64,000 bases of DNA from Cavia porcellus (GCF_034190915.1 NW_026947490.1:68561494-68625493), one strand, 5' to 3'; shown: positions 35,949 to 46,473, numbered from the stretch's first letter. Notes: generated from the letters alone by a model not told the origin. Program-made: numbers and translations.

Positions 35949-36175
35949 GGCCTGTGCATGGCACAGATTCACAGGAAAGGCTTGCTTCTTGGTGACTTCT
36001 TGTTCTCTTTCCCTGAAGTCCATGAATGGCACTGATGCACAGGAAAAAGACTGTACCTGGCTGTGTCCCCAGGGGCCTGTGCATAGCACTGATTTGCAGA
36101 AAATGCTTGCTACTTGGTAACTTCTTGTTCTTTTTCCCTGTAGCCTTCAAATGGTGCTCACTCATGGGTAAAGGC
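35949..36175. repeat. Two copies of a 125-bp repeat built of half-units
   Basis: GGCCTGTGCAT-GCAC starts at 35949 and 36074 (period 125). Each unit contains 'acttcttgttctctttccctg'. A related half-unit 'atggcac-gat-cacagg' recurs at 35958, 36026, 36083 and about 36151, spaced 68, 57 and 68 bp. A 131-codon minus frame runs through it but has no recognisable domain. Confidence 0.8.
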
Positions 36176-36210
36176 TGGAGTTTCAGTCCATGCTATTTTT
36201 ATCATTGAAG

Positions 36211-36212
<2 letters not shown>

Positions 36213-36258
<46 letters not shown>
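36213..36258. repeat. (GT)n microsatellite
   Basis: About 45 bp of TG at the right edge of the nested cluster, directly before host L1 sequence resumes. Confidence 0.95.
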
Positions 36259-36262
<4 letters not shown>

Positions 36263-36639
36263 GTAACAGTAGGTTTTTTATAACTTGAAGTCCTGATTGT
36301 GGTGCCTCTTTCCTTGATCTTGTTGCCCAGGACTGCTTTTGCCATTCTGCATTTCTTTTACTTTTACAAGAATTTTAGGATTGTTTTCCCTAGTTATATG
36401 AGGAATGCTGTTGAAATTTTTATTGACATTGCATTACATCTATATATCAGTTTCATTTTCATTTTTTTGGTTGGATTAATTCTTAAGTATTTAATTTTTT
36501 ATGATGTTATTGTTAGTGGTATTATTTTCCTAAAATCTCTCTCAGTGAGTTCATTATTAATGTACAGGAATGCTGTTGAATTTTGTGTGTTGATTTTGTA
36601 TTCTGCTATGGTGCTGAATTTGGTTATTTTTTAAAATTT

Positions 36640-37139
36640 TTTTTATTTTAAAGAGATTAAGATAAAGGAGGACATAACAAAGCTGAACAGAACAATTTAA
36701 GCAACACTATTTCACCACAAGACAACCTGATATAACTGTAGCTACCATAATGTCTCTTTCCTTGAAACAGTTGAGCATGCCTTCATACACAATAGTATCA
36801 AATATAACAAAATAGTATAAAACCATTAAAGAGAATGAAAGTATTATAGGGCATTCAGAACCAAATAACAGAAAATGAACAATGGTTACTATATTATCCC
36901 ATAGTCCATAAAAAAATTTGTTTATACTATCACACAGGATAAAGTCCAATAAGATACTACACGATAGAACCAATGGCAACAGAAGAACAAAAGTACAGTA
37001 GGACTTCAAAATAAGATGATATTAAATCAGCACTGGCTATTATAATGTCTTGTTTTCTTCAAAATAGCTATTCATACGATCACAGACAATAAAATCGAAC
37101 AACCCAGATTAAAACTATTCCAATTAATGAGTGAAAACA
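36640..37139 (-). repeat. L1 3' UTR with imperfect repeated modules
   Basis: In the element's sense, similar text recurs about three times: an 'aaca...gacattat-gtag' core preceded by 'atgaatagctattttgaag'-like sequence and followed by a T-rich 'tctgttatttggttctg'-like segment. Cores lie on the complement at about 37052, 36889 and 36747. The same modules recur in the cluster at 34.5-35.8 kb. The element ends 'ctctttaaaataaaaaaa'. Confidence 0.6.
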
Positions 37140-38008
37140 TTATATGGCTTCAAACCAATATGATTGGAAATCATGATTACACATACTTTTATGTATTCTT
37201 ATCATTTCCCACACTAGGGAAACTATTTGGTATTTATACATGTGAGTTTGATTTATTTCGCTTATGAGTATGGTCTCAAGTTGCGCCCATTTATTGGTAA
37301 ATATCTCAGTGTGATCATTCTTTATAGCTGAGTAGTACTCCATTCTATAAAAATACCACAACTTTTTTATCCGTTCCTCAGTTGATAGACACTAAGGTTG
37401 TTTCCAAGATCTGGCTATTACAAATTGTGCTGCTGTAAACATTGGTGCACTGTAGTATGATGTTTTCACTGTAGTATGATGTATATATCACTGTAGTATG
37501 ATGTTTTCAGTTCTGGGAATATGCCTAGAAGCAGAATAGCTATATCAAATGGGACTTCCCGTCCCAGCCTTTTGAGAAATCTCCAGACTGACCTCCACAG
37601 TGTTTGCACTAGTCTACACTCCACCAACAGTGCAGGAGAGTTCCTTTTTTGCCACAGCCTCTCCAACATTTGTTGTTGGTAGTTTTCTTGATCCTGGCCA
37701 TTCTTTCTGGAGTGAGATGGAATCTCAGTGTGGTTTTAATTTGTATTTCTCTAGTGAGTAATGATGATGAACAGTTTTTCATGTATTTGTTTGCCATTTG
37801 AATTTCTTCATATGAGAAGTATGTATTCATCTCAGATGCCCAGTTTTGGATTGGGTCTTTGAATTTCGGGGGTTTGATTTTTTAAAATTATTTATATGAT
37901 TTAGGCAGAAGTCCTTTGTCTGAGGGACAGTTCACTAAGATTTTTTCCCAGTTTGTGGGTTTTCTTTTCACTATGCTGGAGATTTCTTTTGACATGAAGA
38001 AACTTTTT

Positions 38009-38151
38009 GGTTTTTTTTTTTTTTTTTTTTTTTTGTCTTTTTCATTTTTATCGGTACCGGGGATCGAACTCACGACCGCCTGCTTGCAAGGCAGGTGCTT
38101 ATGCCGCTGAGCTAAACCCCCAGCCCTGCCGCTGAGCTAAACCCCCAGCCC
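38009..38151 (-). mobile_element. Young-looking ID SINE with 18-bp target duplication
   Basis: GACATGAAGAAACTTTTT flanks it perfectly at 37991-38008 and 38152-38169. On the minus strand the SINE has an intact A box (TAGCTCAGCGGC) and B box (GTGAGTTCGATCC), a GGTACCG end and an A tail of over 20 residues (38011-38034). The first 25 bases of the head, GGGCTGGGGGTTTAGCTCAG and the next five, are tandemly repeated. Both box motifs are intact, several CpGs remain and the duplication is perfect, so this is among the most recent insertions in the window. Confidence 0.96.
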
Positions 38152-39346
38152 GACATGAAGAAACTTTTTAACAAGACGTGATCCCAGTTATTGATTTTGG
38201 GAAATATATCTCATGCGGTTTGATTCCTGTTCATGAATTCTCTACCTACCCCTATGTCTTCAAGATTTTTACCCAATTTGTCTTCCAACAGGTTTAGTGT
38301 TTCTGTTTTAGTATTTAGATCTTTGATCCATTTAGATTTTAGTTTAGTACATGGTGATAGACATGGGTCTAGTTTTAGTTTTTGGCATAAGGATAGCCAG
38401 TTTTTCCAGCACCATTTATTAAAGAGACTGTTGTTCTTCCAGTGAACATGTTTGGCCCCTTTATCAAAGATAAGGTGGTTGAGTGTGTTTGTAGTTGTGG
38501 TTGTATCTTCTAATCTATTCCACTGATCTTCAGATTTGTTTTTATTCCAGTAGCATGTTGATTTTATTACAGTAGCTTTGTAATATAACCTCAAGTCAGG
38601 GATTGCGATGCCTCCTGCCTTGCCTTTGCTGCTTAGTATTGTCTGCTATTCTAGGTCTCTCTGATTCCAGATGAATTTTAGGAGTGATTTCTCTAGATCT
38701 ATGTGGTATGTTGATGGTATTTTCATTGGGATTGCTTTGAATTTGTATAACAGTTTTGGGAGAATGGCCATTTTCAAGAATATTTATTCTTCCTATCCAT
38801 GAACAAGGGATGTCTTTCCATTTTCAGGGATCCTCTTTGATTTCTTTATCAGGGTATTATAATTTTCCCTGTATTGATCTTTTACATCTTTCATGAGATT
38901 AGTTCCTAAGTATTTCATTTTTTTTTTGGATGCTAGTGTGAAGGGTGCTTTTCTCATTTCTCTCTCAGTGATTTTGTGTATAGGAATGCTATTGATTTTT
39001 GTATCCAGCTACATTGATGAATTTATTTATTATATCTAGGAGACTTTCAATGGAGTTTTGGGAGTCTTTTATGTAGCGTATCATGTCATCTGCAAATAAT
39101 GATAATTTTACTTCCTCTTTTCCTACTTTAACCCTTTTATTTCTCTCTTGTCTAATTGCTCTAGCTAGTATTTCTGATACTATGTTGAATAGGAGCAGTG
39201 ATAAGGGACATATTTGTCTTGTACCTGATTTTAAGGAAAGGCATTCAGTTTTTGTCCATTTAATATGATGTTGGCTGTTGGTTTGTCATAGATGGCCTTT
39301 ATCATATGAAGGTAAACATCATCTATTCCAATTTTCTGCAAGGTTC

Positions 39347-39689
39347 TGTCTTAGTTACTTTATGATCGTTGCTGAGACAAAATACCTGATGCCCAAGTTG
39401 GGAAAGGAAAGGTTTATTTCTTACAGTTTTTGGAGGTTTCAGTCCACACTCAGTTGGCTCCAAGACAGGCGAGCATGGCTGGACCGCAGTTCATGGTGGC
39501 TGCAAACAACAAAGCGGAACTGGCAAAGAGAAAAGACACACCTTCTTCCTGCCATTACATCACATCCTAGCTCCACCCCTTTGTGGGTGGAGCAATGACA
39601 CCATCAATCCAAGCACTAGACAATGAACCAATCACAAATACACAATGCAAACTCATGAGGCCTGGGGGACACAAACATAAACCATGACA
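39347..39689 (-). mobile_element. ERVL-MaLR solo LTR inside full-length L1
   Basis: 343 bp. On the minus strand it begins TGTCATGGTTTATG and ends AGTAACTAAGACA, with TG and CA termini. An AATAAA lies at about 39412-39417 on the complement. GGTTC is duplicated exactly on both sides (39342-39346, 39690-39694). It interrupts ORF2 within the reverse transcriptase region. No internal viral genes are present, so recombination between two LTRs has removed them, as for most copies of this class. Confidence 0.95.
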
Positions 39690-41573
39690 GGTTCTTATCA
39701 TGAATGAATGTTGGATCTTATCAAAAGTTTTTTCTGCATCTGTAGAAATGATCATGTGATTCGTACTTTTGGCTTTATTGATATGGTGGATTACATTTAT
39801 TGATTTACGTATGTTGAACCATCCCTGCATACCTGGGATGAATCCCACTTGGTCGTGGTGTATAATCTTCTTGATGATTTGCTGCATCTTGTTTGCCAAT
39901 ATTTTATTGAGGATTTTTGCATCTGTGTTCATTAGAGAGACTGGCCTGTAGTTTTCTTTTTTAGCTGGGTCTTTCCCAGGTTTTAGTACTAGAGTAATAT
40001 TTGCTTCCAGGAATGACTTAGGAAGAATTGCTTCCCTTTCAATTTCATTGAAGAGTTTGAGGAGTTTTGGCATTAAGTCTTCTTTGTATTTCTTGTAGAA
40101 TTCCATAGTGTATCCGTCTGGGCCTGGGCTCTTCTTTGTAGGTAAGGACTTAATTACATTTTCAATTTCATTAACAGAAATTGGGTTATTCAGCAGTTTG
40201 CACCTTTTTGACCCAGTTTTGGTACTTCATATATTTCTAGGAATCTGTCCATTTCTTCTATGTTATCAAACCTATGAGAGTAGAGGTTTTTGAAATAGGT
40301 GTTGATGATCTTTTGTATTTTCACAGAATCTGTAGTGATTTCACCTTTTTTCATTCCTTATTGCATGAATTTGAGCTTTTTCTTCCCTTTTTAAAATAAA
40401 GTTGGCTAAAGACTTATCAATTTTATTTATTCTTTCAAAGAACCAACTCTTTGATTCATTGATTCTTTGGATTGTTTTCTTAGTCTCTATTGCATTAATC
40501 CCTGCTCTGATTTTTATAATTTCCTCCCTTCTTTTGGCTTTGGGCTTGACTTGCTCTTCTTTTTTTAGATGTTTGAGGTGTAGCATCAGGTTGTTTATTT
40601 GCATTCGTTCTGTTTTCGTGATGTGGAAACTCAGTGCAATAGATTTTTCCTCTGAGGACAGCTTTAATTGCATCCCACAGATTTCAGTATGTTTTATTTG
40701 TATTTTTGTTTGCTTGTAGGTATTGTTTAATTTCTTCTTTAATTTTCCCTGTGACCCACTGATTGCTCAAGAGTGTATTATTCAATTTCCATGTGTTTCT
40801 GGGGTTTTTGCAGTTTCTTTTACCATTAATTTCTATTTTCATGATGCTATGATCTGATAACATGCATGGGATAATTTCAATTCTTTTGCATTTACTTAAA
40901 TATGTTCTGTGGGCTAGTATATGGTCTATTTTAGAGAATGTCCCATGTACTGCTGAGAAGAATGTATATTCTGATGTTGTTGGATGGAACACTCTGTATA
41001 TGTCTATCAAATCCATTTGTTCACAGATGTGACTCAGTTCTGTTATTTCTTTGCTGATTCTTTGTCTGGTTGATCTGTCCCTTGGTGTCAATGGGAGAGA
41101 TCAATGGTGTTAAGGTCTCCTGTTATGTGTTACTGCTAATTTGATTTTTATTTCTATTAATACTTGTTTTGTATAGCTGGGTGCTCTGGAATTTGGTGCA
41201 TATATATTTAAGATTATCTCTTCCTCTTGAAGTTTTCCCCTAACCAGTATGTAGTGACTTTATCTTCTAGGATCATTCTTGCTTTGAAGTTCACGTTGTC
41301 TACAAACAGAATAGCTACCCCCACTTTTTTGGGGGTTCCTGTTGCATGAAGTATTGTTTTCCATCCTGACTTTGTCTGTGAGTTTCATTTTGGGTTAGAT
41401 GTGTTTCCTGTAGACAGCATATGGTTGGGTGTTGTTTCATGATCCATTCTGCCAGTTTGTTTCTTTTAGTTGGTGAATTGAAATCATTTACATTAATGGT
41501 TATAACTGTTATATATTGGTTTATTGTTGACATGTTATCTTTCTGCTGTTGCATCTTTATGTTCCCATTCTGT

Positions 41574-42602
41574 TTAATTGTCTGCCTTGCTTACTGGTTT
41601 TTTCCTTTGTGTATTTAAACTGTCTTTCAGTATTCTTTGCAGGGTTGGCTTGGTGCTCATGAAGTTCTTCAGCTGTTCTTTGTCATGGAAGTATCTTATT
41701 TCTCCATCCATTTTGGAGGACAGTTTTTCAGGGTACATCAGTCTAGGTTGGAAATCATTTTCCTTTAGGATCTGAAATACTTCACTCCATGCTCTTCTTG
41801 ACTTCATTGTTTATATTGAAAAGTCTACTGTGATTCTGATAGGCTTTCCTTTATAGATGATCTGCCTTTTCTCTCTAACAGATTTTAGTATTCTGTTATT
41901 GTGTTGGATTTCTGAGATGGTGATTATTATATGTCTGGGTGTAGTTTTATTTTGGTTATGGCTATTTGAGGTTGTATATGCTTCACTAATATGTATGTCA
42001 GTTTCCATTTTCATGTTTGGGAAATTTTCAGCTATTACTTCTGTAAATAGCCTCTTGATATCATTTGTGTCATCCCCTTCTTTTTCATTTATCTCTATCA
42101 GTCTTATGTTGTGGTTCTTTGCATTGTCTTGCAGCTGTTGAATTGATAGTTCCTGATTCCTTGGTATTTTTATAAGATCTTTCCTTTCCTGTTCACTAGC
42201 TGCAATCTTGTCTTTGAGATTTGAAATTCTATCCTCACTTTCATTGAGATGTTTTTGACAACTTTCAATGAAATTTTTGATTTCCTGTATATCTCTTTGA
42301 ATCTGCTTCATGTATTGTTTGCTTCTTTTATTGTTCATCCAGGCATTCTTTTTGTTTTGTCCCTCTAATTTTTTTTTAACTGTATCTTCTTTAGATGTGT
42401 TCAGCATCTCCTTCATTACTTTTCTCATTTCTTCTTTTACCTGGGAGATTATTTCTATTTTGAATTCCTTTAAAGTTTCCCAGAGTTGCTTCTTTATTTC
42501 AGTTGCTATTATTTCAGGTATTTCAGGTGTATGGCATATATTTTCTTCTATGTACATGGCTCCTTGGCTTTCTTGGGATGGGTTGGAGGTTTGAGACTGC
42601 AT
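41574..42602 (-). pseudogene. L1 ORF1 with one visible premature stop
   Basis: ORF1p is the RNA-binding, trimer-forming chaperone of L1 particles. The minus-strand frame opens at 42602 and gives 263 codons: a variable N-terminus, a long charged coiled-coil (about residues 60-160, rich in Lys/Glu/Gln with heptad-like spacing) and an RRM-like core. A TAA at 41811-41813 interrupts it. The same frame then continues for 78 more residues (41810-41577) with the conserved C-terminal domain pattern (Arg-Arg-Ala-Trp, Gln-Pro-Arg, Tyr-Pro). Total size would be about 342 codons, normal for the family. I see no frameshift. ORF2 begins about 20 bp downstream. Confidence 0.9.
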
Positions 42603-43030
42603 CTTGGTCTTTCATTTTGTCATTTTCCTATATTTCTGTGTTTCAAGTGTTGTTCCAAAGTTTCCCCTGAGCGTGTTGGAAATTGACTCCTATGCTCTGG
42701 GCTCCTGGGTCTGAATGGAGGTTGCCAAGCCTGGTCCAGTCAGGCCCACAGGACCTCCCATGCCACCTCCAGTGTTCAGGAAGCTGGGTGGGCACCTAAC
42801 CACTGTGGATGATGGTCCAAAGCTTTCCCTGGATAAGGACCAGTGCAGTGTAATTCACTTCACATGCCCTCAACTCCCCTGATTGAAGAAGGTCACTGGG
42901 TGTAGTCTAGTTGGGCCACAAAACCTCCCAAGCCTAGTCTAGTTGGCTGCAAGCTGGGTGCATCCTTGACCACTAGGAGTGATGATCTCAAACTCTCCCA
43001 GGACTCAGGATAGTGAACAGGAACTCACGT
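42603..43030 (-). promoter_or_regulatory. L1 5' UTR with two ~170-bp monomers
   Basis: GC-richer than the rest of the L1. Two blocks align with a 170-bp offset: on the plus strand, 'aagctgggtgggcacctaaccact...gatggtccaaagctttccc' (42781-42829) and 'aagctgggtgcatccttgaccact...gatgatctcaaactctccc' (42951-42999). The 'cctcccatgcc' and 'cctcccaagcc' segments are also paired. Tandem promoter monomers are known from murine L1s. Here there are about two plus a unique linker before ORF1. The internal pol II promoter should lie in these monomers. Confidence 0.75.
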
Positions 43031-44235
43031 GAATTTAGTTATTAATTCTAGGAGTCTGGTGGAAAATTTGGGTTTTCTATGTAGAGGATCAGGTCATTTG
43101 CAAATAAAGTAATTGACTTGTTCCTTTTCTATGTATGTCCTTTTTATTTCTTTCTCTGGCTGATTGCTCTGGCTAATATTTCAAGTGCTATATTGGAGAG
43201 GAGTGATGGTAATGGACATCATTGTCTTGTTCCTGATTTTAGAGATTTTAAAGCTTTCAGTTTTTCCTGATTTAGTATGATGTTGACAATAGGTTCATCA
43301 TAAGTGGCTTTTATCAGATTCAGAAAAGGACCTTCTAAACTATTTTCTTCAGTTTTTTAAAAATCATGAATGAATGTTGAATTTTTTCAAAGGCTTGATG
43401 GTATATATTGAGATGATTGTATGATTTTTGTCCTGGCTTCTTTTTATATGATAAATTATATTTATTGATTTGTATATGTTGAATTATCCTTGCATCCCCA
43501 GGATGAATCCTACTTTGTCCAGCTGTGTCTTTTGATGATTTGTTGCAATTCTCTTTGCCAATATCTTGTTGGAGAGTTCTGTATCTACATTAATTAAAGA
43601 GATCAGTCTGTAGCTCTCTTTTGTATTAAGATCTTTGGATGGTCTTCCAGTCAAGGTAATGTTACCTTTTAAGAATGAGTTCAGAAGTACTCCTTTCTTT
43701 TAAGTTTCATCAAGAAGTTTGACAAGTATTGGCTCAGTTATGTCTTTCCTGAATTTCTTGTAGATTTCAGTGATCAATGTACTGGGTCTTGGGCTTTTCT
43801 TAATTGGCAGGATTCTTTAAAAAATTATTATTGCTTCAATTTCACTGCTTGTTACTGAATTATTCAGCATTTTAATAATGTCTTGGTTTAGTTTTGGTAA
43901 TTCACATGTACCTGCGAATCTATCCATTTCTTCTGAATACTCCAAATTATTGGCATCCAGGCTTTCAAAGAAGTTACTAATAATCTTCTGGATTTTTGAA
44001 ATGTTTTTTTGTAATGTCACCATTTTTACTTCTAATTGCATTGATTTGGGTCTTTTGGTTCCTTTTTTGGTAAGGCTGACTAGGGATTTGTCTATTTTAT
44101 ATATTCTTTTAAGGAATCAACTCTTGGAGTCGTTGGTATGTTGTATTGCTTTTTTAGTTTCATTTTCATTAATTTCTACGCTGATCTTTGTATTACCAAT
44201 GATATTTAAGGCCAACATTTTCTATCTTTTGTCCC

Positions 44236-45345
44236 TGAGATAGAACTTGTCTCTCTTTACATCTGTTGTTTTGTGGTTCACTCCAAATGAGACTTCAAGA
44301 TAGGGTGATTCCTATGCTATCTCCTACAGGAAATAATGGGCAAGGTCCTCTTACTGAGACTCTTCTTTATTGATTTTTAAAAACTTTGTTTAATCCATTT
44401 CTTCTCAAGTTTGTAGAGCTCCCTGGGCATGTTCACCCCCAAAGCATCTGCTTCCATATTCAGAAAGCACTCGTCCCTCCCCATCCCTGTAGGAAGGAGG
44501 TACTAGTCTTATGGCTATTCTGTAATAATTTCAGTTACATAATGCATCCACACAGTGGACCTACCTTTAGCTCAGTGCAGCCATTTCCAGTGCACTATTT
44601 CCACTTCATCTTATTTCATTTCTTTAAAAAAATCTTTTGCCAACCTCAGACTTATAAAGTGTTAAAAGCATAGTAAGGTTTTCTTCTTTATTAGCTAAGA
44701 TCTGCAAACTAAGCATGTGAAACTATATTATTTTAGGCCTTTATGCTGACATTCAGCACCTCACTCACTGATTCATGAAAGCAACATTCATTAACAATAT
44801 TCCTCAACCAAGCACTTATCAAGCGAATAATCTCACCTTTGTCAAAGATAGTTATTCATAAAATTACATTAGTCCATTTTACCTACCATTTCCAAGCCCA
44901 TTAAATGTCAATGATCATCTTTTATATGTATGTGTGAGGTAGAGTTTTGAGCAGATGGGTGTCAGAAAAAGTAGTGGTTGTGGTGAGATTTAGTAAATAA
45001 TCTCACCTGGGTAATAGATATATAGATACAATGAATAGTAATTGTCAGGTCTGTCAGAATTCTGGGGATCTAGACAGTGGTCAGCACTGCCAAAATATCC
45101 AAAAATTAGAATAAAACATATACATTTTCCTTCCTAGATTTCTTTGAATTATGGAACTCTCAGGTTTCAACCTCATGTTCCAAAAGGGGGTCCTTTAGCT
45201 ACTGTAAGGACAGAAGTTACAGTCTGGGAACAGCTTATCCTTAGTAGGAAAAGACAATGAATATACAACATGTAAAAACTGGTAAAAATATTACTTAAGT
45301 TTGTGCTGTAGGAAAAGGGAATCTTGGCTGAAATCTGGCTAAAGG
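44236..45345. other. Unique non-coding sequence
   Basis: Contains a roughly 60-bp block at 44422-44483 repeated at 56531-56590 (listed separately). No gene. A 95-codon plus frame (44386-44673) has no domain. Confidence 0.5.
44422..44483 (+). repeat. 60-bp segment shared with 56.5 kb, copy 1
   Basis: CCTGGGCATGTTCACCCC, a variable few bases, then GCATCTGCTTCCATATTCAG and AAAGCACTC-TCCCTCCCCA are shared almost base for base with 56531-56590, 12 kb away, same orientation. Flanks differ completely. Confidence 0.85.
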
Positions 45346-45450
45346 GGGAGAGAGAAGGAAGGAGAGAGAGAGCGAGACAGACAGACAGACAGTGAGAGAG
45401 AGTCAGAGACAGAGAGAAAGAGAAAAAAAAGAGACAGAGACAGAGAGAGA
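45346..45450 (+). repeat. Purine-rich GA/GACA low-complexity tract
   Basis: About 105 bp almost entirely purine, with GAGAGA, GACAGACAGACA and GAGACAGA units. The complementary frame (45173-45574) yields only Ser/Leu/Cys repeats. Confidence 0.95.
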
Positions 45451-46189
45451 CTTCATAATGAACCTCTTCGGACTGGGACATTGTGAATGTCACAAAGACC
45501 ATTAGAAATAACACAATCAGAGGGTTCAGCCTCCCATCTCTCCTACATAAAAATACTGACACTTCCTTCCTCACATCTTTGCCATCTTGGGTCTCTGGGG
45601 GTCACAGCTAGCTGCACAATTAGGGTTCATTATCTGAGGATTGTATTGTTCTACTTTGTAAACAGTTTCCAATTTATTAAGGCATGAGATTGTGACCTGA
45701 CAACCATCTAGGTTTTATCCTCTGTGACCTGTTCATCAGTCTTTACTTCTTATTTGGAAAAATCCTCCATAAGATGTGTGCTTTAGGATAATATGTGATT
45801 GAAAAGAATCTCTCCCAGATCAATTCCATATATCTTGGATAATACTGAAGGAGTCACCTAACTAAGGCTACAAATCTCTTCTTTCTTCCTCTCTGCCTGA
45901 CCCTCATCCTAAGCCACACCTACTTGATTTGATTATAATAGAAATAACAGAACCTATTACAGAGACAATTTTCACTTACTACAAGCCAAAGCACTCAGTG
46001 AAAATTATGATTTAATACGCCAGTGCTTGAACTTATTTGTGTATATGAGGGTAAAATTCCATAAATTATTGCAACACAAAGATTATATGGCAATTGAGAT
46101 ATTTTCAAAGTATTTCCATATGTGTTAACTTTTTAAAACCTCACAATCACATTTTGTGTGGCAGATATTAATTTATTTTAAAAAGTTGG
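45451..46189. other. Unique non-coding sequence
   Basis: No gene or nameable repeat. Confidence 0.5.
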
Positions 46190-46350
46190 ACCGAGGACAA
46201 GAAAGAAAGCAACAATTATTGAACATCAACTTCGTTTCAGGGCTTGAGGTACTTTTAAGTGTATCTTACTTAGTGTTCAAAGCTGTATCATTATTCCCAA
46301 ATGACAGATGATGACCTAAATTTGACAGAATTAGTGATAAATGGCATGAG
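46190..46350 (-). mobile_element. MIR SINE fragment
   Basis: 'caattattgaacatcaacttcgtttcagggcttgaggtacttttaagtg', then 'catcattattcccaaatgacagatgatgacc'-like text, parallels an inverted MIR (tactgagcacctac, ...ttattatccccattttacagatgagg). Confidence 0.6.
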
Positions 46351-46473
46351 TTGGCCTCAATTATTTATATATTTTGTCATCCATGCCATCTGCACATGAA
46401 TAGTTACACTCATTTTCTCTGAGTATGACTGGTTTGGGGCAGTGGAATTGTAACTAACGAGTTATAAAAAAAA

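Larger units (their letters stand above)
34504..36262. mobile_element. Nested cluster of L1 3' UTR pieces in alternating orientation
   Basis: The host L1 is interrupted between 'gccagtaccattctg' (about 34499) and 'taacagtaggttttttataac' (about 36263). Inside are: 34504-34700, a minus-strand L1 3' UTR end with A-rich tail at the left edge; 34705-35424, plus-strand sequence; 35425-35800, minus-strand 3' UTR modules; then unique sequence, a G-rich run (35862-35882), a tandem repeat (35949-36175) and a GT tract. The minus pieces probably belong to one insertion that was later split by the plus piece. Outer target duplications are not clear. Confidence 0.65.
37140..41554 (-). pseudogene. L1 ORF2 (endonuclease/reverse transcriptase), degraded
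   Basis: ORF2p nicks target DNA and reverse transcribes L1 RNA. Read on the minus strand from about 41554: endonuclease N-terminus (41554-41315, with the Gln-Glu-Thr catalytic region), endonuclease C-terminus (41091-40684, with the SDH motif), RT fingers and palm (40106-39690), RT palm with FADD intact (39085-39096), thumb and connection (38594-37888), the Cys-rich C-terminus (37830-37466) and the final segment (37361-37140). Without the two later insertions the span is about 3.9 kb, near full size. It is split by the LTR at 39347-39689, by the SINE at 38009-38151, and by many frameshifts and stops. The start could instead be the ATG at about 41533. Confidence 0.88.
36629..43030 (-). mobile_element. 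Full-length LINE-1 with 13-bp target duplication
   Basis: The host L1 shows GAATTTGGTTATT at 36616-36628 and GAATTTAGTTATT at 43031-43043, a 13-bp target duplication with one mismatch. Between them, on the minus strand, is a complete L1 of 6402 bp including later insertions: 5' UTR (42603-43030), ORF1 (41574-42602), a short spacer, ORF2 (37140-41554), a 3' UTR (36640-37139) and an A-rich tail (36629-36650). A MaLR LTR (39347-39689) and an ID SINE (38009-38151) sit in ORF2. Both ORFs carry inactivating mutations, so it cannot move by itself. Confidence 0.93.
32431..44235 (-). mobile_element. Old minus-strand LINE-1, host of a nested insertion cluster
   Basis: Pieces of one L1 in inverted orientation appear in order from 3' end to 5': 3' UTR (32431-32613 and 33019 onward), ORF2 C-terminal region (about 33150-34500), RT-proximal region (36263-36628 and 43031-43900) and pre-RT region (to about 44235). 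The breaks between pieces are filled by later insertions: LTRs at 32614-33018 and 33524-33832, the cluster 34504-36262, and a full-length L1 at 36629-43030. Open pieces such as 43817-44041 survive only as fragments. It is 5'-truncated and heavily mutated, clearly older than the L1 inside it. Confidence 0.88.

Noticed and set aside
38009..38151. A functional tRNA or BC1-like RNA gene
   Set aside because: The perfect target duplication and location inside L1 ORF2 show a SINE insertion, not a single-copy RNA gene.
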